Positions 1 to 7,524 of a stretch of 64,000 nucleotides of DNA are shown one piece after another. A program made the translations under genes and the position numbers. This DNA is from Mesotoga infera (lineage in GTDB: Bacteria > Thermotogota > Thermotogae > Petrotogales > Kosmotogaceae). Positions within the stretch are counted from its first letter, which is position 1, and every line of letters begins with the position of its first letter. A model generated the notes under the pieces. The model saw only the letters and a program-made list of their open reading frames with translations. It was not told the origin of the DNA and did no database searches. The stretch spans positions 806,001-870,000 of the forward strand of contig NZ_LS974202.1 in the NCBI RefSeq assembly GCF_900157305.1, written 5' to 3'.

Positions 1-61
1 TAAGCGACATTATCCTCTTGATCAGTGTCAACATTTCTTCTATTTTCGAACTCTCTTCCAA
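1..61 (-). CDS. 5' end of an unknown gene running off the left edge
   Basis: An open frame reads leftward from a TTG at 61 (protein begins LEESSKIEEMLTLIKRIMSL) and leaves the window still open. A Shine-Dalgarno-like AGAAGGTGG lies five bases upstream of the TTG, and an in-frame ATG at 34 is the alternative start. A near-consensus promoter sits about 80 bp upstream on the same strand. The visible 20 residues look helical and charged and resemble the N-terminus of a small regulator, but no family can be assigned from so little sequence. Confidence 0.4.
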   Translation of the reverse strand, partial: MEESSKIEEMLTLIKRIMSL

Positions 62-78
62 CTAAACCACCTTCTGAG

Positions 79-168
79 CAGATTATTGGACCTTTCGTAA
101 CCGAATAATCTGTAGTCGAATATTTCGCGTACGAAATATATTTTACAGCAATAAACCGGAAGTGTCAA
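79..168 (-). promoter_or_regulatory. Strong promoter with palindromic operator and leader hairpin for the left-edge gene
   Basis: On the minus strand TTGACA (168-163) and TAAAAT (145-140) are separated by exactly 17 bp. Directly downstream of the -10 lies a perfect 20-bp palindrome, 120-139, with arms ATATTTCG and CGAAATAT around four bases, placed where a repressor would block transcription. Further downstream, 79-87 and 104-112 (CAGATTATT and AATAATCTG) form a 9-bp stem that would fold in the mRNA leader. The pattern suggests an autoregulated gene, but the regulator is not visible. Confidence 0.6.
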
Positions 169-295
169 CGGAAAAATCAAAAAATCGGAACTCAATAAAT
201 TACGGGACTACGGTAAAGGAACTTCGCGATACAGTACGGAGGGAACTTCTCAGAGCTGTTTGCTCTCTTTCAAAGGGCGATTTTCTACACTTGAC

Positions 296-381
296 GTTCG
301 ATATTCATCGATACTTAACAATTATAGTTTGACAACTATCAAACCGGGTGATATGATCTAAATGTAAGAGATACATCGAAC
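296..381 (+). promoter_or_regulatory. Promoter and operator of the first 32-codon gene
   Basis: TTGACA (329-334) and TATGAT (352-357) have a 17-bp spacer. An inverted repeat, GTTTGA and TCAAAC around six bases (327-344), overlaps the -35, so a bound repressor would exclude RNA polymerase. Upstream is TTCATCGATA (304-313). Flanking the promoter are GTTCGATAT (296-304) and its near inverse ACATCGAAC (373-381). The same arrangement with the identical 18-bp operator recurs in opposite orientation at 841-926. Confidence 0.8.
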
Positions 382-399
382 TTAGAGGAGGGAGCATAA

Positions 400-498
400 A
401 TGAAATCTACAAAAGTCAGATCGGTGAAAGAAATCTTCGACCAGATAGAAAAAATCAAGGTAGACGCCCTCAAGTCCGGAGCCTTCTACCGCTTTTAA
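400..498 (+). CDS. 32-residue peptide, paralogue of the peptide at 725-823
   Basis: A 33-codon frame starts at an ATG preceded by GAGGAGGG at ideal distance and ends with TAA; a rho-independent terminator follows 55 bp later. The peptide is basic and probably helical, beginning MKSTKVRSVKEIF and ending KSGAFYRF, without cysteines or an obvious secretion signal. Aligned end to end without gaps with the minus-strand peptide it keeps M1, I12, I16, K18, D22, G27 and F29 plus many conservative changes. A dedicated promoter, strong ribosome site and terminator argue that it is a real gene. Its function is unknown; signalling peptide, toxin, antitoxin or small protein regulator are all possible. Confidence 0.7.
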   Translation: MKSTKVRSVKEIFDQIEKIKVDALKSGAFYRF

Positions 499-553
499 GA
501 AGCGTGAAGATAGCATAACAGAGCCCCTTCAACATAGAGAAAGAAAGTCATTG

Positions 554-580
554 GAGCCCCTAAAAAGGGGCTCGTTTTTT
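554..580 (+). terminator. Rho-independent terminator of the first peptide gene
   Basis: GAGCCCC (554-560) pairs with GGGGCTC (567-573) around a six-base loop, followed by GTTTTTT. It closes a transcription unit of about 210 nt containing only the 32-codon gene. Confidence 0.85.
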
Positions 581-616
581 ATAACCGGATATTTTTGAAC
601 AATTACAAGTACCGGT

Positions 617-650
617 CAAAAGAAAAAAAGAAGGGTCTCGCTGGAGACCC
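617..650 (-). terminator. Rho-independent terminator of the second peptide gene
   Basis: GGGTCTC (633-639) and GAGACCC (644-650) form a 7-bp stem with a four-base loop. On the minus strand it is followed by a T-rich tract (632-617). It closes the minus-strand unit that holds the 725-823 gene, so the two peptide genes converge on back-to-back terminators. Confidence 0.8.
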
Positions 651-724
651 AATGTCATCTTTCTTTCCGTGGGGGAAAAAGGGGGGTTGCTTTGTATGTT
701 CGGTTCTACTGGTGTGCCTTTTAG

Positions 725-823
725 TTAGAGAGCCAGAAAATTACCCAACCTTGCAGAATCCGATCTCGCTTTGTCTATGGCTTTCTGGATATCTCTAATT
801 CTCGTGAAAGTCCTTATTCTCAT
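725..823 (-). CDS. 32-residue peptide, paralogue of the peptide at 400-498
   Basis: A 33-codon frame starts with ATG at 823, preceded on its strand by GGGAGGGATCAGC, and ends with TAA at 727-725. The peptide begins MRIRTFTRIRDIQ and ends RLGNFLAL. It has exactly the length of the 400-498 product and aligns with it without gaps (shared M1, I12, I16, K18, D22, G27, F29; E/D, K/R and V/I exchanges elsewhere). The promoter regions of the two genes are also near-duplicates, so gene plus control region was duplicated and inverted. Sequence divergence with retained length and pattern suggests selection on the peptide. Function unknown. Confidence 0.7.
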   Translation of the reverse strand: MRIRTFTRIRDIQKAIDKARSDSARLGNFLAL

Positions 824-840
824 GCTGATCCCTCCCGCAG

Positions 841-926
841 GTTCGATATTTTTCTTACATAATGATCATATCACTTAGTTTGATAGTTGTCAAACCATAA
901 TTATTAAATATCGATGAACATCAAAC
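841..926 (-). promoter_or_regulatory. Promoter and operator of the second 32-codon gene
   Basis: On the minus strand TTGACA (893-888) and TATGAT (870-865) are 17 bp apart. The 18-bp inverted repeat at 878-895 is identical to the one at 327-344 and again overlaps the -35. Fifteen bases upstream of the -35 is TTCATCGATA (918-909), the same spacing as in the other promoter. The leader contains ATATCGAAC (849-841) just before the ribosome site. The two control regions match at most positions over about 100 bp. Confidence 0.8.
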
Positions 927-1101
927 TATGCTGGTATGAAGGCCATTCCGCTACTATTATTTGTTGATTCTAAAGACTTCGGACCATAGAACGGGTTATG
1001 AGCATACACCATCGACGAACAAACTGCCCTACTGTCAGTATTCACGGATATTTATATACTTTCCGTTCATTTCTTCTGCATCTTTTAGAATGAGTTCTAA
1101 A

Positions 1102-1143
1102 CATATCGAACACCTTGTATGGTATAATTCTATTCATATCGAA
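1102..1143 (+). promoter_or_regulatory. Putative promoter of the regulator pair, flanked by repeats
   Basis: An extended -10, TGGTATAAT (1120-1128), has no good -35. It lies between two direct copies of CATATCGAAC (1102-1111 and 1134-1143), 32 bp apart, about three helical turns. The second copy continues as CCTGGAG, resembling the leader of the minus-strand peptide gene. The repeats may bind a regulator, possibly one encoded here. Confidence 0.5.
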
Positions 1144-1167
1144 CCTGGAGTGTGGCTTCATTTGCGA

Positions 1168-2238
1168 ATGGTTCCCGGATATGTTGAATTAGTTGAAATT
1201 CTCATGGCGTGCGCTTATGCCGACAAAGAGAGTTATTTTGATTCAGTCTCGGAGGATCTGGGCGTCGATTTTAAGCCGGGTGAAGAGCTGGAGCTTTTTC
1301 TCCGGTTCTTGAGAGGCGATTCGAACTGGTCGATAAAGGTGGCCGTGAACGTATTCTCCGAAATAAAGGATAGCGTGATCTTCTTCTGCGACATGCCCCC
1401 CTCTTCTGGAAAGATAGTGACTATCGAAGAGACTATGGAAAGCCTCAAGAACGATTTCAGAGGTAAGGCCAGATGCGTGGTCGAGAGCATCCTTCTGAAC
1501 AACTTGAATTTCTCGAAGGAAGAGGTTGAAAGGGCACTGGGTGGTGATCTAAATATAGTTGCCGAAGCCGTCGATAGGGCTAGCGACCTTTCGGAGAACA
1601 CGACCTGGTTCATTACCCAGCTGGTGAACTTCCCGCAACAATCTCAGGAGATTCTCATGTTTGCCCTGACAGTTCTGAAGAAGTATTACGAAGATTCGGG
1701 GCTCAGGAAGAAAAACCTTGGCTGTATAAACGAGACCATTGAATCCTTTGGTCAGGAGGAATACAAAGAAGTCGCCTCAGGGTTTCTGGAACTCTACGGA
1801 GTAACGGCCAGGGATGAGTCTCCTCTGTACCTACTTCTGCAGAACACGCTCCAGTATCCGGGCGTGAGATACGCCTACGCCTGCGACAAGCAGTTCGTCG
1901 TTCTCAACAATCAGCTCAAGCAACTCGAAGAAATCGTCAACCCTTATATCACCGACCACATTCTCAGACTCTTTCTCAAAAACTTCTCCGATCCTACGAA
2001 AATGCAGATCATGGTGGCCGTTTCTCAGGAACCCAGGTACGTTGACGAGCTGGCCAAACTTTTAGGGCTTTCCAAAGCGACCATCTCTTACCACCTCTCT
2101 TCGCTTGGAGAACTGGCGCTGGTCACCGGTAGAAAGGATCGCAGGAGGATATATTTCTCGCTCAACCGCAAACGGATCGAAAGCATTATCAAGAGGCTGG
2201 AAGTCTTTTACGAAGAGAGTGATGACTCTTGGAAATGA
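1168..2238 (+). CDS. ArsR-like winged-helix regulator with long N-terminal region (paralogue 1)
   Basis: A soluble protein of about 356 residues. The last 90 residues form an ArsR-type winged helix (FSDPTKMQIMVAVSQEP, then LAKLLGLSKATISYHLSSLGEL) followed by a basic wing. The roughly 260 residues before it are unassigned and may be a ligand or protein-sensing domain. I place the start at ATG 1168 because the alignment with the next gene begins there and the putative promoter at 1123 excludes much longer versions; TTG 1162 with GGAG 11 bases upstream is the alternative. No metal-binding cysteine pattern of classical ArsR is visible. It is translationally coupled to the next gene. Its closeness to the peptide genes and a shared ATCGAAC motif suggest they are functionally linked. 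Confidence 0.75.
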   Translation: MVPGYVELVEILMACAYADKESYFDSVSEDLGVDFKPGEELELFLRFLRGDSNWSIKVAVNVFSEIKDSVIFFCDMPPSSGKIVTIEETMESLKNDFRGKARCVVESILLNNLNFSKEEVERALGGDLNIVAEAVDRASDLSENTTWFITQLVNFPQQSQEILMFALTVLKKYYEDSGLRKKNLGCINETIESFGQEEYKEVASGFLELYGVTARDESPLYLLLQNTLQYPGVRYAYACDKQFVVLNNQLKQLEEIVNPYITDHILRLFLKNFSDPTKMQIMVAVSQEPRYVDELAKLLGLSKATISYHLSSLGELALVTGRKDRRRIYFSLNRKRIESIIKRLEVFYEESDDSWK

Positions 2239-3299
2239 TAGCGGGATACTTCGAGATCTACGATCTCACGATGGCCATACACTTCTCTCTCAACACCGGC
2301 CCGGTCGAAAAAGTCCTCAAAACACTCGGTGTCGATTACGAACCTACCAAAGAGTTGATCGACTTCCGGGATACGCTTCTGCAGGACAGCGAATGGACGA
2401 CGAGGATGTACACCACATTCATGGACGAACTGGGCGTCATGGCTCCGATACTCTTTCCAATAAAGCAGAAGATGCTAGACGGGATGGTAGTAACGATAGA
2501 GGAGAGCCTAAATATCTCCGACGAGGGCCTCCAGATGATCAGAGACAGATTCATACAGGTTTTAGCCGACCGGCGGCTTAGGGTTTCGTACGAAACTCTC
2601 CTCAAGATGCTTCTCGAGCAGCCCTCAGAGGTGGCCCGGGCCATAGATACTATAGAGGGAATCAGCGCCGACACTATATGGTTCATAAACCAGTTATTAT
2701 TCTTCCCCAAAACCGCGATGGACTTTCTGGTGGCCAACACTCTAAAGATACTTAAGCTATACGAAAAGAGCGGCTTGCGCGAACTCAATCTCAAAACCAT
2801 AAGAAACTATTTCGAAAACCAGTCCTCTCAGAAGATAAAGGACGCCTTTTTAAACTATCTCGATTATTACGATATAGCTCCCGACGAGAGTAAACCGCTT
2901 TATATAGCGCTTCAGAACTCGGTGTCCCGTACCAATTCTGGCCTGATGACCTATCCTACCTTCCATCTCTTGATAATGGGGTTAGAAGAGGTGACACAGG
3001 ACTTCTCCGGAAGGATTCCCAAAGAAGTGCGTCTTCAAAGCCTGTTGAAGGTACTCTCCGACGAAACGCGTTTCAGGATACTCAAGAGACTCAATTTTCA
3101 GCCTGTACCTCAGAAGCGTCTCGTAGAGTTCACTGGCCTTGCCAAATCGACCATCTCTTACCATATGGGCCTGCTTTTCAAGTCTTCGCTCATAGACATA
3201 GATCCCTTCAGCAATATAGTCTCTGTAAGGAAGGAGACTTTGAGAAAGGCGGCGGCCGATATCAGAAACCTTCTGGCGATAAAGGAGAAAAAGCAATGA
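2235..3299 (+). CDS. ArsR-like winged-helix regulator with long N-terminal region (paralogue 2)
   Basis: Homologous over its full length to the preceding gene (GY-E-V/I near the start, LG-V-D, IEE-L, DTIWFINQLLFFP versus NTTWFITQLVNFP, and the same C-terminal winged helix with SKATISYH versus AKSTISYH). The pair therefore arose by tandem duplication. The start ATG overlaps the upstream stop as ATGA, a sign of translational coupling; TTG 2229 is an alternative. The stop overlaps the start of the HAD gene by four bases, so three genes form one operon. Two diverged paralogues could act as a heterodimer. The effector is unknown. Confidence 0.75.
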   Translation: MIAGYFEIYDLTMAIHFSLNTGPVEKVLKTLGVDYEPTKELIDFRDTLLQDSEWTTRMYTTFMDELGVMAPILFPIKQKMLDGMVVTIEESLNISDEGLQMIRDRFIQVLADRRLRVSYETLLKMLLEQPSEVARAIDTIEGISADTIWFINQLLFFPKTAMDFLVANTLKILKLYEKSGLRELNLKTIRNYFENQSSQKIKDAFLNYLDYYDIAPDESKPLYIALQNSVSRTNSGLMTYPTFHLLIMGLEEVTQDFSGRIPKEVRLQSLLKVLSDETRFRILKRLNFQPVPQKRLVEFTGLAKSTISYHMGLLFKSSLIDIDPFSNIVSVRKETLRKAAADIRNLLAIKEKKQ

Positions 3300-3961
3300 T
3301 CAAAGCTGTGATTTTCGACATGGACGGAGTGATGATAGATTCGGAAAGACTTTACAGGGAGGCCTGTACGGAAATAGTAAGCCGTTACGGCGGGACGGTA
3401 ACGCCGGAACTCTTCGATAAACAGATGGGACTGAAAATGGAAGAGACGCAAAGAGTGGTCGTGGAAATAGCCAGACTTCCCCTAACACCCCAGGAGTTTG
3501 GAAGGATGTATATCGAGCGCTTCCTGGAGATCGCCAGAGAAAGGCTCGGTCCAAATCCCGGCCTTGTAGAGCTTCTGGAGTTTCTTTCTCCCCGTGTAAA
3601 GCTGGGCATTGCCTCTTCGACCGAGAAGAGCGTGATCATGGAGATCGTTGAACAGATAGGCGTTGGCCGGTACTTCCAGACGATAGTTGGGGGAGATGAA
3701 ATCTCCAGATCCAAGCCAGATCCGGCGATTTACCTTCATGCTGCCAGTCTGCTGGGTTGCGATCCGGAAGAGTGTATAGTGATCGAAGATTCCCCGAACG
3801 GTATAAAGAGCGGCACGGCAGCCGGCATGGAGGTTTTTGCAGTTCTGCACGATGAGAACAGACACCTGGATCTCTCGGGTGCCGGCAAGGTATTCGAAAA
3901 CTTGGTCGAAGTTGGAGAGTATCTGCGGCGAAGAGACGGACTGTCGAGTCGCAGATGCTAA
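3296..3961 (+). CDS. HAD-family phosphatase, beta-phosphoglucomutase-like
   Basis: A 221-residue haloacid dehalogenase superfamily protein. Motif I is FDMDGVMIDSE (aspartate nucleophile and acid/base), motif II is GIASST, the lysine lies in SRSKPDP, and motif III is IEDSPNGI. The helical cap between motifs I and II is that of subfamily I, typical of phosphoglycolate or sugar-phosphate phosphatases and beta-phosphoglucomutases. The substrate cannot be told from sequence. It overlaps the regulator gene upstream by four bases, and its stop overlaps that of the opposing acetyltransferase gene by four bases. Confidence 0.88.
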   Translation: MIKAVIFDMDGVMIDSERLYREACTEIVSRYGGTVTPELFDKQMGLKMEETQRVVVEIARLPLTPQEFGRMYIERFLEIARERLGPNPGLVELLEFLSPRVKLGIASSTEKSVIMEIVEQIGVGRYFQTIVGGDEISRSKPDPAIYLHAASLLGCDPEECIVIEDSPNGIKSGTAAGMEVFAVLHDENRHLDLSGAGKVFENLVEVGEYLRRRDGLSSRRC

Positions 3962-4695
3962 ACCTTCACCCTGTACCAGTACTGATAAGCCTCTTCGAAA
4001 CCTAGCGACGAGTATAGCTTTATAGCTACGTCGTTCACTATATCCACCTGAAGATAGGCGATCCGGGCTCCTTCTCTCCCGGCGAGCGCCAACAATTTTT
4101 CGGTAAGTTCTTTGCCGTAACCCATTCTCCTGTACCCCTGACCGATCGTTATGCCGAAAAGACCGAAGTATTCGTCCTCCCTGACTGCCATGGCGCAGCC
4201 TACTGTCTCCTCGCTCTTCTTCAAGATTACGTAAAAAGCCTCTGGGACTATCGAATCGAGTATCCTCCCCAACCAGTATTCGTTTTCCGCGGCTTTTTTG
4301 CTCAACCTTGTGAAGGAACCCAGCCACTCTCTGGACGGAGTAGTGAAGATGTCGAGATCGGAGAGATCCCGTTTCGCTCCGGAGAGCTCCTTGGTCATGA
4401 CTATCGCACGGTCTCTCTCGACGTACCCCTTGCCCTCCAGTGCCCTGTCCAGCTCGGACGGAAGAGATATGGACGTCATCTTGAAGATCGTTTGGAGTCC
4501 CCTGCTCGAGCAGAATAGTTCCGCGTCGTTTATCTTTCGCATCAGGTACTCTCTCGATTCATAAAGAGGGAGTATGGAATTGGCCCTGTTGGTGTAACCT
4601 CCTGCACACCTCATCACCCAGCCGTCGTAGAATCTTACATACACACCCGGCCAGGCGTTCATAGATATCTCTTCGAGCTTGCGTATATCCGTCAT
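3958..4695 (-). CDS. GNAT-family N-acetyltransferase
   Basis: About 245 residues. The C-terminal half carries the GNAT acetyl-CoA loop, LFGITIGQGYRRMGYGKELTEKLL, and the usual final strand motif NDVAIKLYSSLGFEEAYQYWYRV. The N-terminal half (VYVRFYDGWVMRCAGGYTNRANSI) resembles the extra N-terminal region of GNAT proteins that act on small metabolites. I use ATG 4695 because GGAGG lies five bases upstream; an in-frame ATG at 4707 has no such site. The gene is a single minus-strand unit between two plus-strand ones. Acceptor substrate unknown. Confidence 0.85.
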   Translation of the reverse strand: MTDIRKLEEISMNAWPGVYVRFYDGWVMRCAGGYTNRANSILPLYESREYLMRKINDAELFCSSRGLQTIFKMTSISLPSELDRALEGKGYVERDRAIVMTKELSGAKRDLSDLDIFTTPSREWLGSFTRLSKKAAENEYWLGRILDSIVPEAFYVILKKSEETVGCAMAVREDEYFGLFGITIGQGYRRMGYGKELTEKLLALAGREGARIAYLQVDIVNDVAIKLYSSLGFEEAYQYWYRVKV

Positions 4696-4816
4696 CAAAG
4701 CCTCCATATCGTTCGCATCTTTGCAATATTATAGCCTTTCTTCGGCCTCTTTCTCTCGTCCCTCACTTTCTCCAATCGATGATAAAATAACTGCGTGACA
4801 AAGGGGGGTATGAAAG

Positions 4817-5797
4817 GTGGAAGAAAAGCGTCTAGACCAGAACCTGTACTCGACATATCTCTCGAGAATCAACTCAGTCCTCGACTACATAGAGCAGCAT
4901 CTGGCCGAAACTTTGACACTCGAAGAACTTTCCGATGTAGCCAATTTTTCGAGATTCCACTTTCACAGGATCTTTTTCGTATTCATGGGAGAAACGCTTT
5001 CGCATTTCATCTGGCGTCTCCGTCTGGAGAAAGCCGCCGTTCTTCTGGTTAACGACTCGAAAAAAACCGTCTCGGAAATCGCCCTGGACTGTGGATTTTC
5101 AAGCCCCTCCTCATTCAGCCGGAGCTTCAAGAAGTATTTCGAACTCACTCCTCTTGAATGGAGGAAGGAAAAACTCGCACAGAGCAATCTCGATCAAGAG
5201 GAAGGCAACTTCGATCATACACAGAGCAACGAGAGAAAGGCATCTTTTCCCGCTCCTATCTACAATCGTAGTGTGGAAATCATGATGAGGAGGATGAATA
5301 TGGAAAAGATGGGCAAAAGCGTCACCATCAAGCAGTTACCGGAAACTGACGTGGCTTATGTGCGTTACATCGGACCTTACGCGGGCGACGAGAAGCTCTT
5401 CAAAACTCTTTTCAACAAGCTTTGTGCCTGGGCAGGGCCAAGGGGACTTCTCCAGAGACCCGATGCGCAGTACCTGATTATCTACCACGACAACCCCGAT
5501 GTCACCGAAGAAGATAAGTTGAGGTTGAGCGTCTGCGTGACGGTACCGAAAAATACACGTGTCGAAGGCGAGATCGGAAAGATGACCATCATGGCGGGAG
5601 AGTACGCAGTGGCACGTTTCGAACTGGATTCCAGCGAGTACGGAAAGGCCTGGGACTGGCTTTACGGACAATGGTTGCCGCAGAGCGGGTACCTCCCCGA
5701 CGACAGGCTGCCCTTCGAACTGTACCCGACGGACGTAAAAAGTGAGTGCGAAGAAAAGAAAGTGGTGGACATCTATCTGCCGGTCAAGAAGATTTGA
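4817..5797 (+). CDS. AraC-family regulator with GyrI-like effector-binding domain
   Basis: A 326-residue protein with two parts. Residues about 10-115 hold the AraC DNA-binding domain with both helix-turn-helices (LTLEELSDVANFSRFHFHRIF and TVSEIALDCGFSSPSSFSRSFKKYF). After a linker, residues about 170-325 match the GyrI-like/AraC_E_bind fold (VAYVRYIGPYAG, then AGEYAVARFEL, WLPQSGY, DRLPFELYP). This Rob/SoxS-like architecture is typical of regulators that sense amphipathic or toxic compounds. The start is GTG with a GGGGGG run eight bases upstream. A terminator follows directly, so it is monocistronic. Confidence 0.88.
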   Translation: MEEKRLDQNLYSTYLSRINSVLDYIEQHLAETLTLEELSDVANFSRFHFHRIFFVFMGETLSHFIWRLRLEKAAVLLVNDSKKTVSEIALDCGFSSPSSFSRSFKKYFELTPLEWRKEKLAQSNLDQEEGNFDHTQSNERKASFPAPIYNRSVEIMMRRMNMEKMGKSVTIKQLPETDVAYVRYIGPYAGDEKLFKTLFNKLCAWAGPRGLLQRPDAQYLIIYHDNPDVTEEDKLRLSVCVTVPKNTRVEGEIGKMTIMAGEYAVARFELDSSEYGKAWDWLYGQWLPQSGYLPDDRLPFELYPTDVKSECEEKKVVDIYLPVKKI

Positions 5798-5803
5798 AAT
5801 GTG

Positions 5804-5831
5804 GCGGGGAGTTTAGCTCCCCGCTTTTATT
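5804..5831 (+). terminator. Terminator after the AraC-type gene
   Basis: GCGGGGAG (5804-5811) pairs with CTCCCCGC (5817-5824) around a five-base loop, followed by TTTTATTT. It reaches into the last codons of the convergent BMP gene. Confidence 0.85.
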
Positions 5832-6879
5832 TAGGTTCTCCGACCACGTTGCGCACGAACCAGTCCATCGAGAGAAGCTCCTCATCCGAAGGTCTTTCTC
5901 CAGCCGCGTATCTCATATTGCCGCTTTGATCGTAAAGGGGTCCTTCGAAGGGGTGAAGATCGCTGGAGATTATCTTCTCCCTTTCGGCTACGACTATATC
6001 GGCTATTGTCTGGGGTACAAGCGAACTCATCGATATGTCCACGATCTTGTCTTTTATTCCGCCCCAATACTGGTAGCTCTTCCATTTCTTATCCATAACC
6101 TCCCTCACGACCCTCTCGTAAAAGACACCCCAGTTCCACACCGGAGAGGCTAGAAAGGTCTTAGGCGAGAACGCGCTCATGTCGGTGTTATAACCTATCG
6201 CATAGATTCCCCTGTTTCCAGCCGCCTGAACGGCCGCCGGGGAGTCCTGACTCTGGGCTATGATGTCGGCGCCGATGTCCATGAGTGCGATCGCCGCTTC
6301 TTCCTCTTCGGAAGGATCGAACCACGTCTCGGTCCAGATAACGTGAATACGGGCGTCGGGATTGACCTTCTCCACCCCTATTGCGAAGGCGTTTATTCCC
6401 CTTATCACCTCGGGTATCTTGAAAGTTGCCACATAGCCTATTATGTTACTCTTTGTGAGACTGCCGGCTATCAGACCGGTAAGGTAACCCGGTTCGTATA
6501 TCCTGCCAAAATAAGTTCCGAGGTTCTCAGAGGTTTTGTAGCCGGAGCAATGCATGAAAATGGTTTTTGGATAATTCGCCGCGATCTCCACTACATCGTC
6601 CATGAACCCGAAGCTCGTACTGAAGACGATGTCGAAGTCGTGCTCGGCGAAACTTCTCATGATTTCAAGGTCCTGCTCGCCTTCGACCACGTTTTCTGCA
6701 TATTCGGTCTCGATCTCATGACCAAAAACCTTTTCCAGATAGAGTCGCCCTTCGTCGTGCTTTTGAGACCAGCCACCGTCGTCGGTGGGCCCCACATACA
6801 CAAAACCGACCCGAAGAGGCATCGCCTGGATCGATAACGCTAACAACACAAACATCACAAACACCAATCTTACTTTCAA
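5827..6879 (-). CDS. BMP-family (Med-like) ABC-type substrate-binding lipoprotein relative
   Basis: A 350-residue exported binding protein of the BMP/Med family (PF02608 type), whose members bind nucleosides or act as membrane lipoproteins. Seen: a Sec signal (LVFVMFVLLALSIQA) without a lipobox cysteine, then RVGFVYVGPTDDGGWSQKHDEG, the usual first strand, then FSTSFGFMD, GYLTGLIAGSLTKSNIIGYVA, IWTETWFDPSEEEEAAIALMDIGADIIAQSQDSP and IGYNTDMS. I take TTG 6879 as start because GGGGG lies at proper distance; the longer frame to 6939 adds residues before the signal peptide. A TATAAT around 6963-6958 could be its -10. No permease genes adjoin, so partners must be encoded elsewhere. Confidence 0.85.
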   Translation of the reverse strand: MKVRLVFVMFVLLALSIQAMPLRVGFVYVGPTDDGGWSQKHDEGRLYLEKVFGHEIETEYAENVVEGEQDLEIMRSFAEHDFDIVFSTSFGFMDDVVEIAANYPKTIFMHCSGYKTSENLGTYFGRIYEPGYLTGLIAGSLTKSNIIGYVATFKIPEVIRGINAFAIGVEKVNPDARIHVIWTETWFDPSEEEEAAIALMDIGADIIAQSQDSPAAVQAAGNRGIYAIGYNTDMSAFSPKTFLASPVWNWGVFYERVVREVMDKKWKSYQYWGGIKDKIVDISMSSLVPQTIADIVVAEREKIISSDLHPFEGPLYDQSGNMRYAAGERPSDEELLSMDWFVRNVVGEPK

Positions 6880-6979
6880 GTTGATACCCCCTTTTATCCT
6901 CTGCCTTTTGAAACAAACCTTATTGCCCGCAACTTCCAACTCTGCTTGTTAACGCCTGGAATTATAACAAAGATTGGCC

Positions 6980-7524
6980 ATAGCGGGATATCTTTTTAAA
7001 CACCCTCTATGACTGAAAGCGCGCGGTGGAAGCCGCTCTTGGGAAGAAAGAAATGATCCGTTCCCCATTGTCCGGCCAACGTTTGCTGAAAGAGAAAATA
7101 GTATTAAAAGAACGCTTCCGACGCTGCGCAGAAAGAACCGTCCACCGTCCTTCGAAAGAGCGGGATTTTGATCTTCTTACCTCTGACCTCATTCCTCTTA
7201 CCTCTGTTTAGAAACGAACGAGAAGAACAGGAGAGCGAGATCCCGTATAGGAGTCCTGAATTTGATCCCTGAATAAGATCATTTCAGGGCAGGCTCTTCA
7301 GGACAGGCTCCACGGGATGACAATCCCTTGCCGTCATGCCGGACTTGATCCGGCATCCCCGCTCCTTCGAAAGAGCAAGAGCGAGATCCCGTATAAGAGC
7401 ATTACGGGATGACAGGATTGGTGCACTACGGGATGACAGCCCCTCAGGTCATCCTGACGTGCTCCCAGTCAGGATCTCGCCCTTTCCTCCCTTCCCGTCA
7501 TGCCGGACCTGATCCGGCATCTCC
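6980..7524. repeat. Non-coding block of dispersed repeats
   Basis: No credible gene. From about 7150 the sequence is a mosaic of short modules that recur in the window: AGCGGGATTTTGATCTTCTT, GAGATCCCGTATA, CATTACGGGATGACAG, and the palindromic GTCATGCCGGAC-tt-GATCCGGCAT. Related modules are at 13430-13550, 21536-21582 and 22828-23110. The last copy of the CCGGAC/GTCCGG-type palindrome (7500-7520) ends four bases before the group II intron and is the probable integration target. Confidence 0.7.

Noticed and set aside
595-798. 67-codon plus-strand frame across the peptide locus
   Set aside because: It covers a terminator and the antisense of the 725-823 gene and has no ribosome site.
2105-2581. 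158-codon plus-strand frame overlapping both regulators
   Set aside because: It is an alternate frame of two well-supported genes and has no motif.
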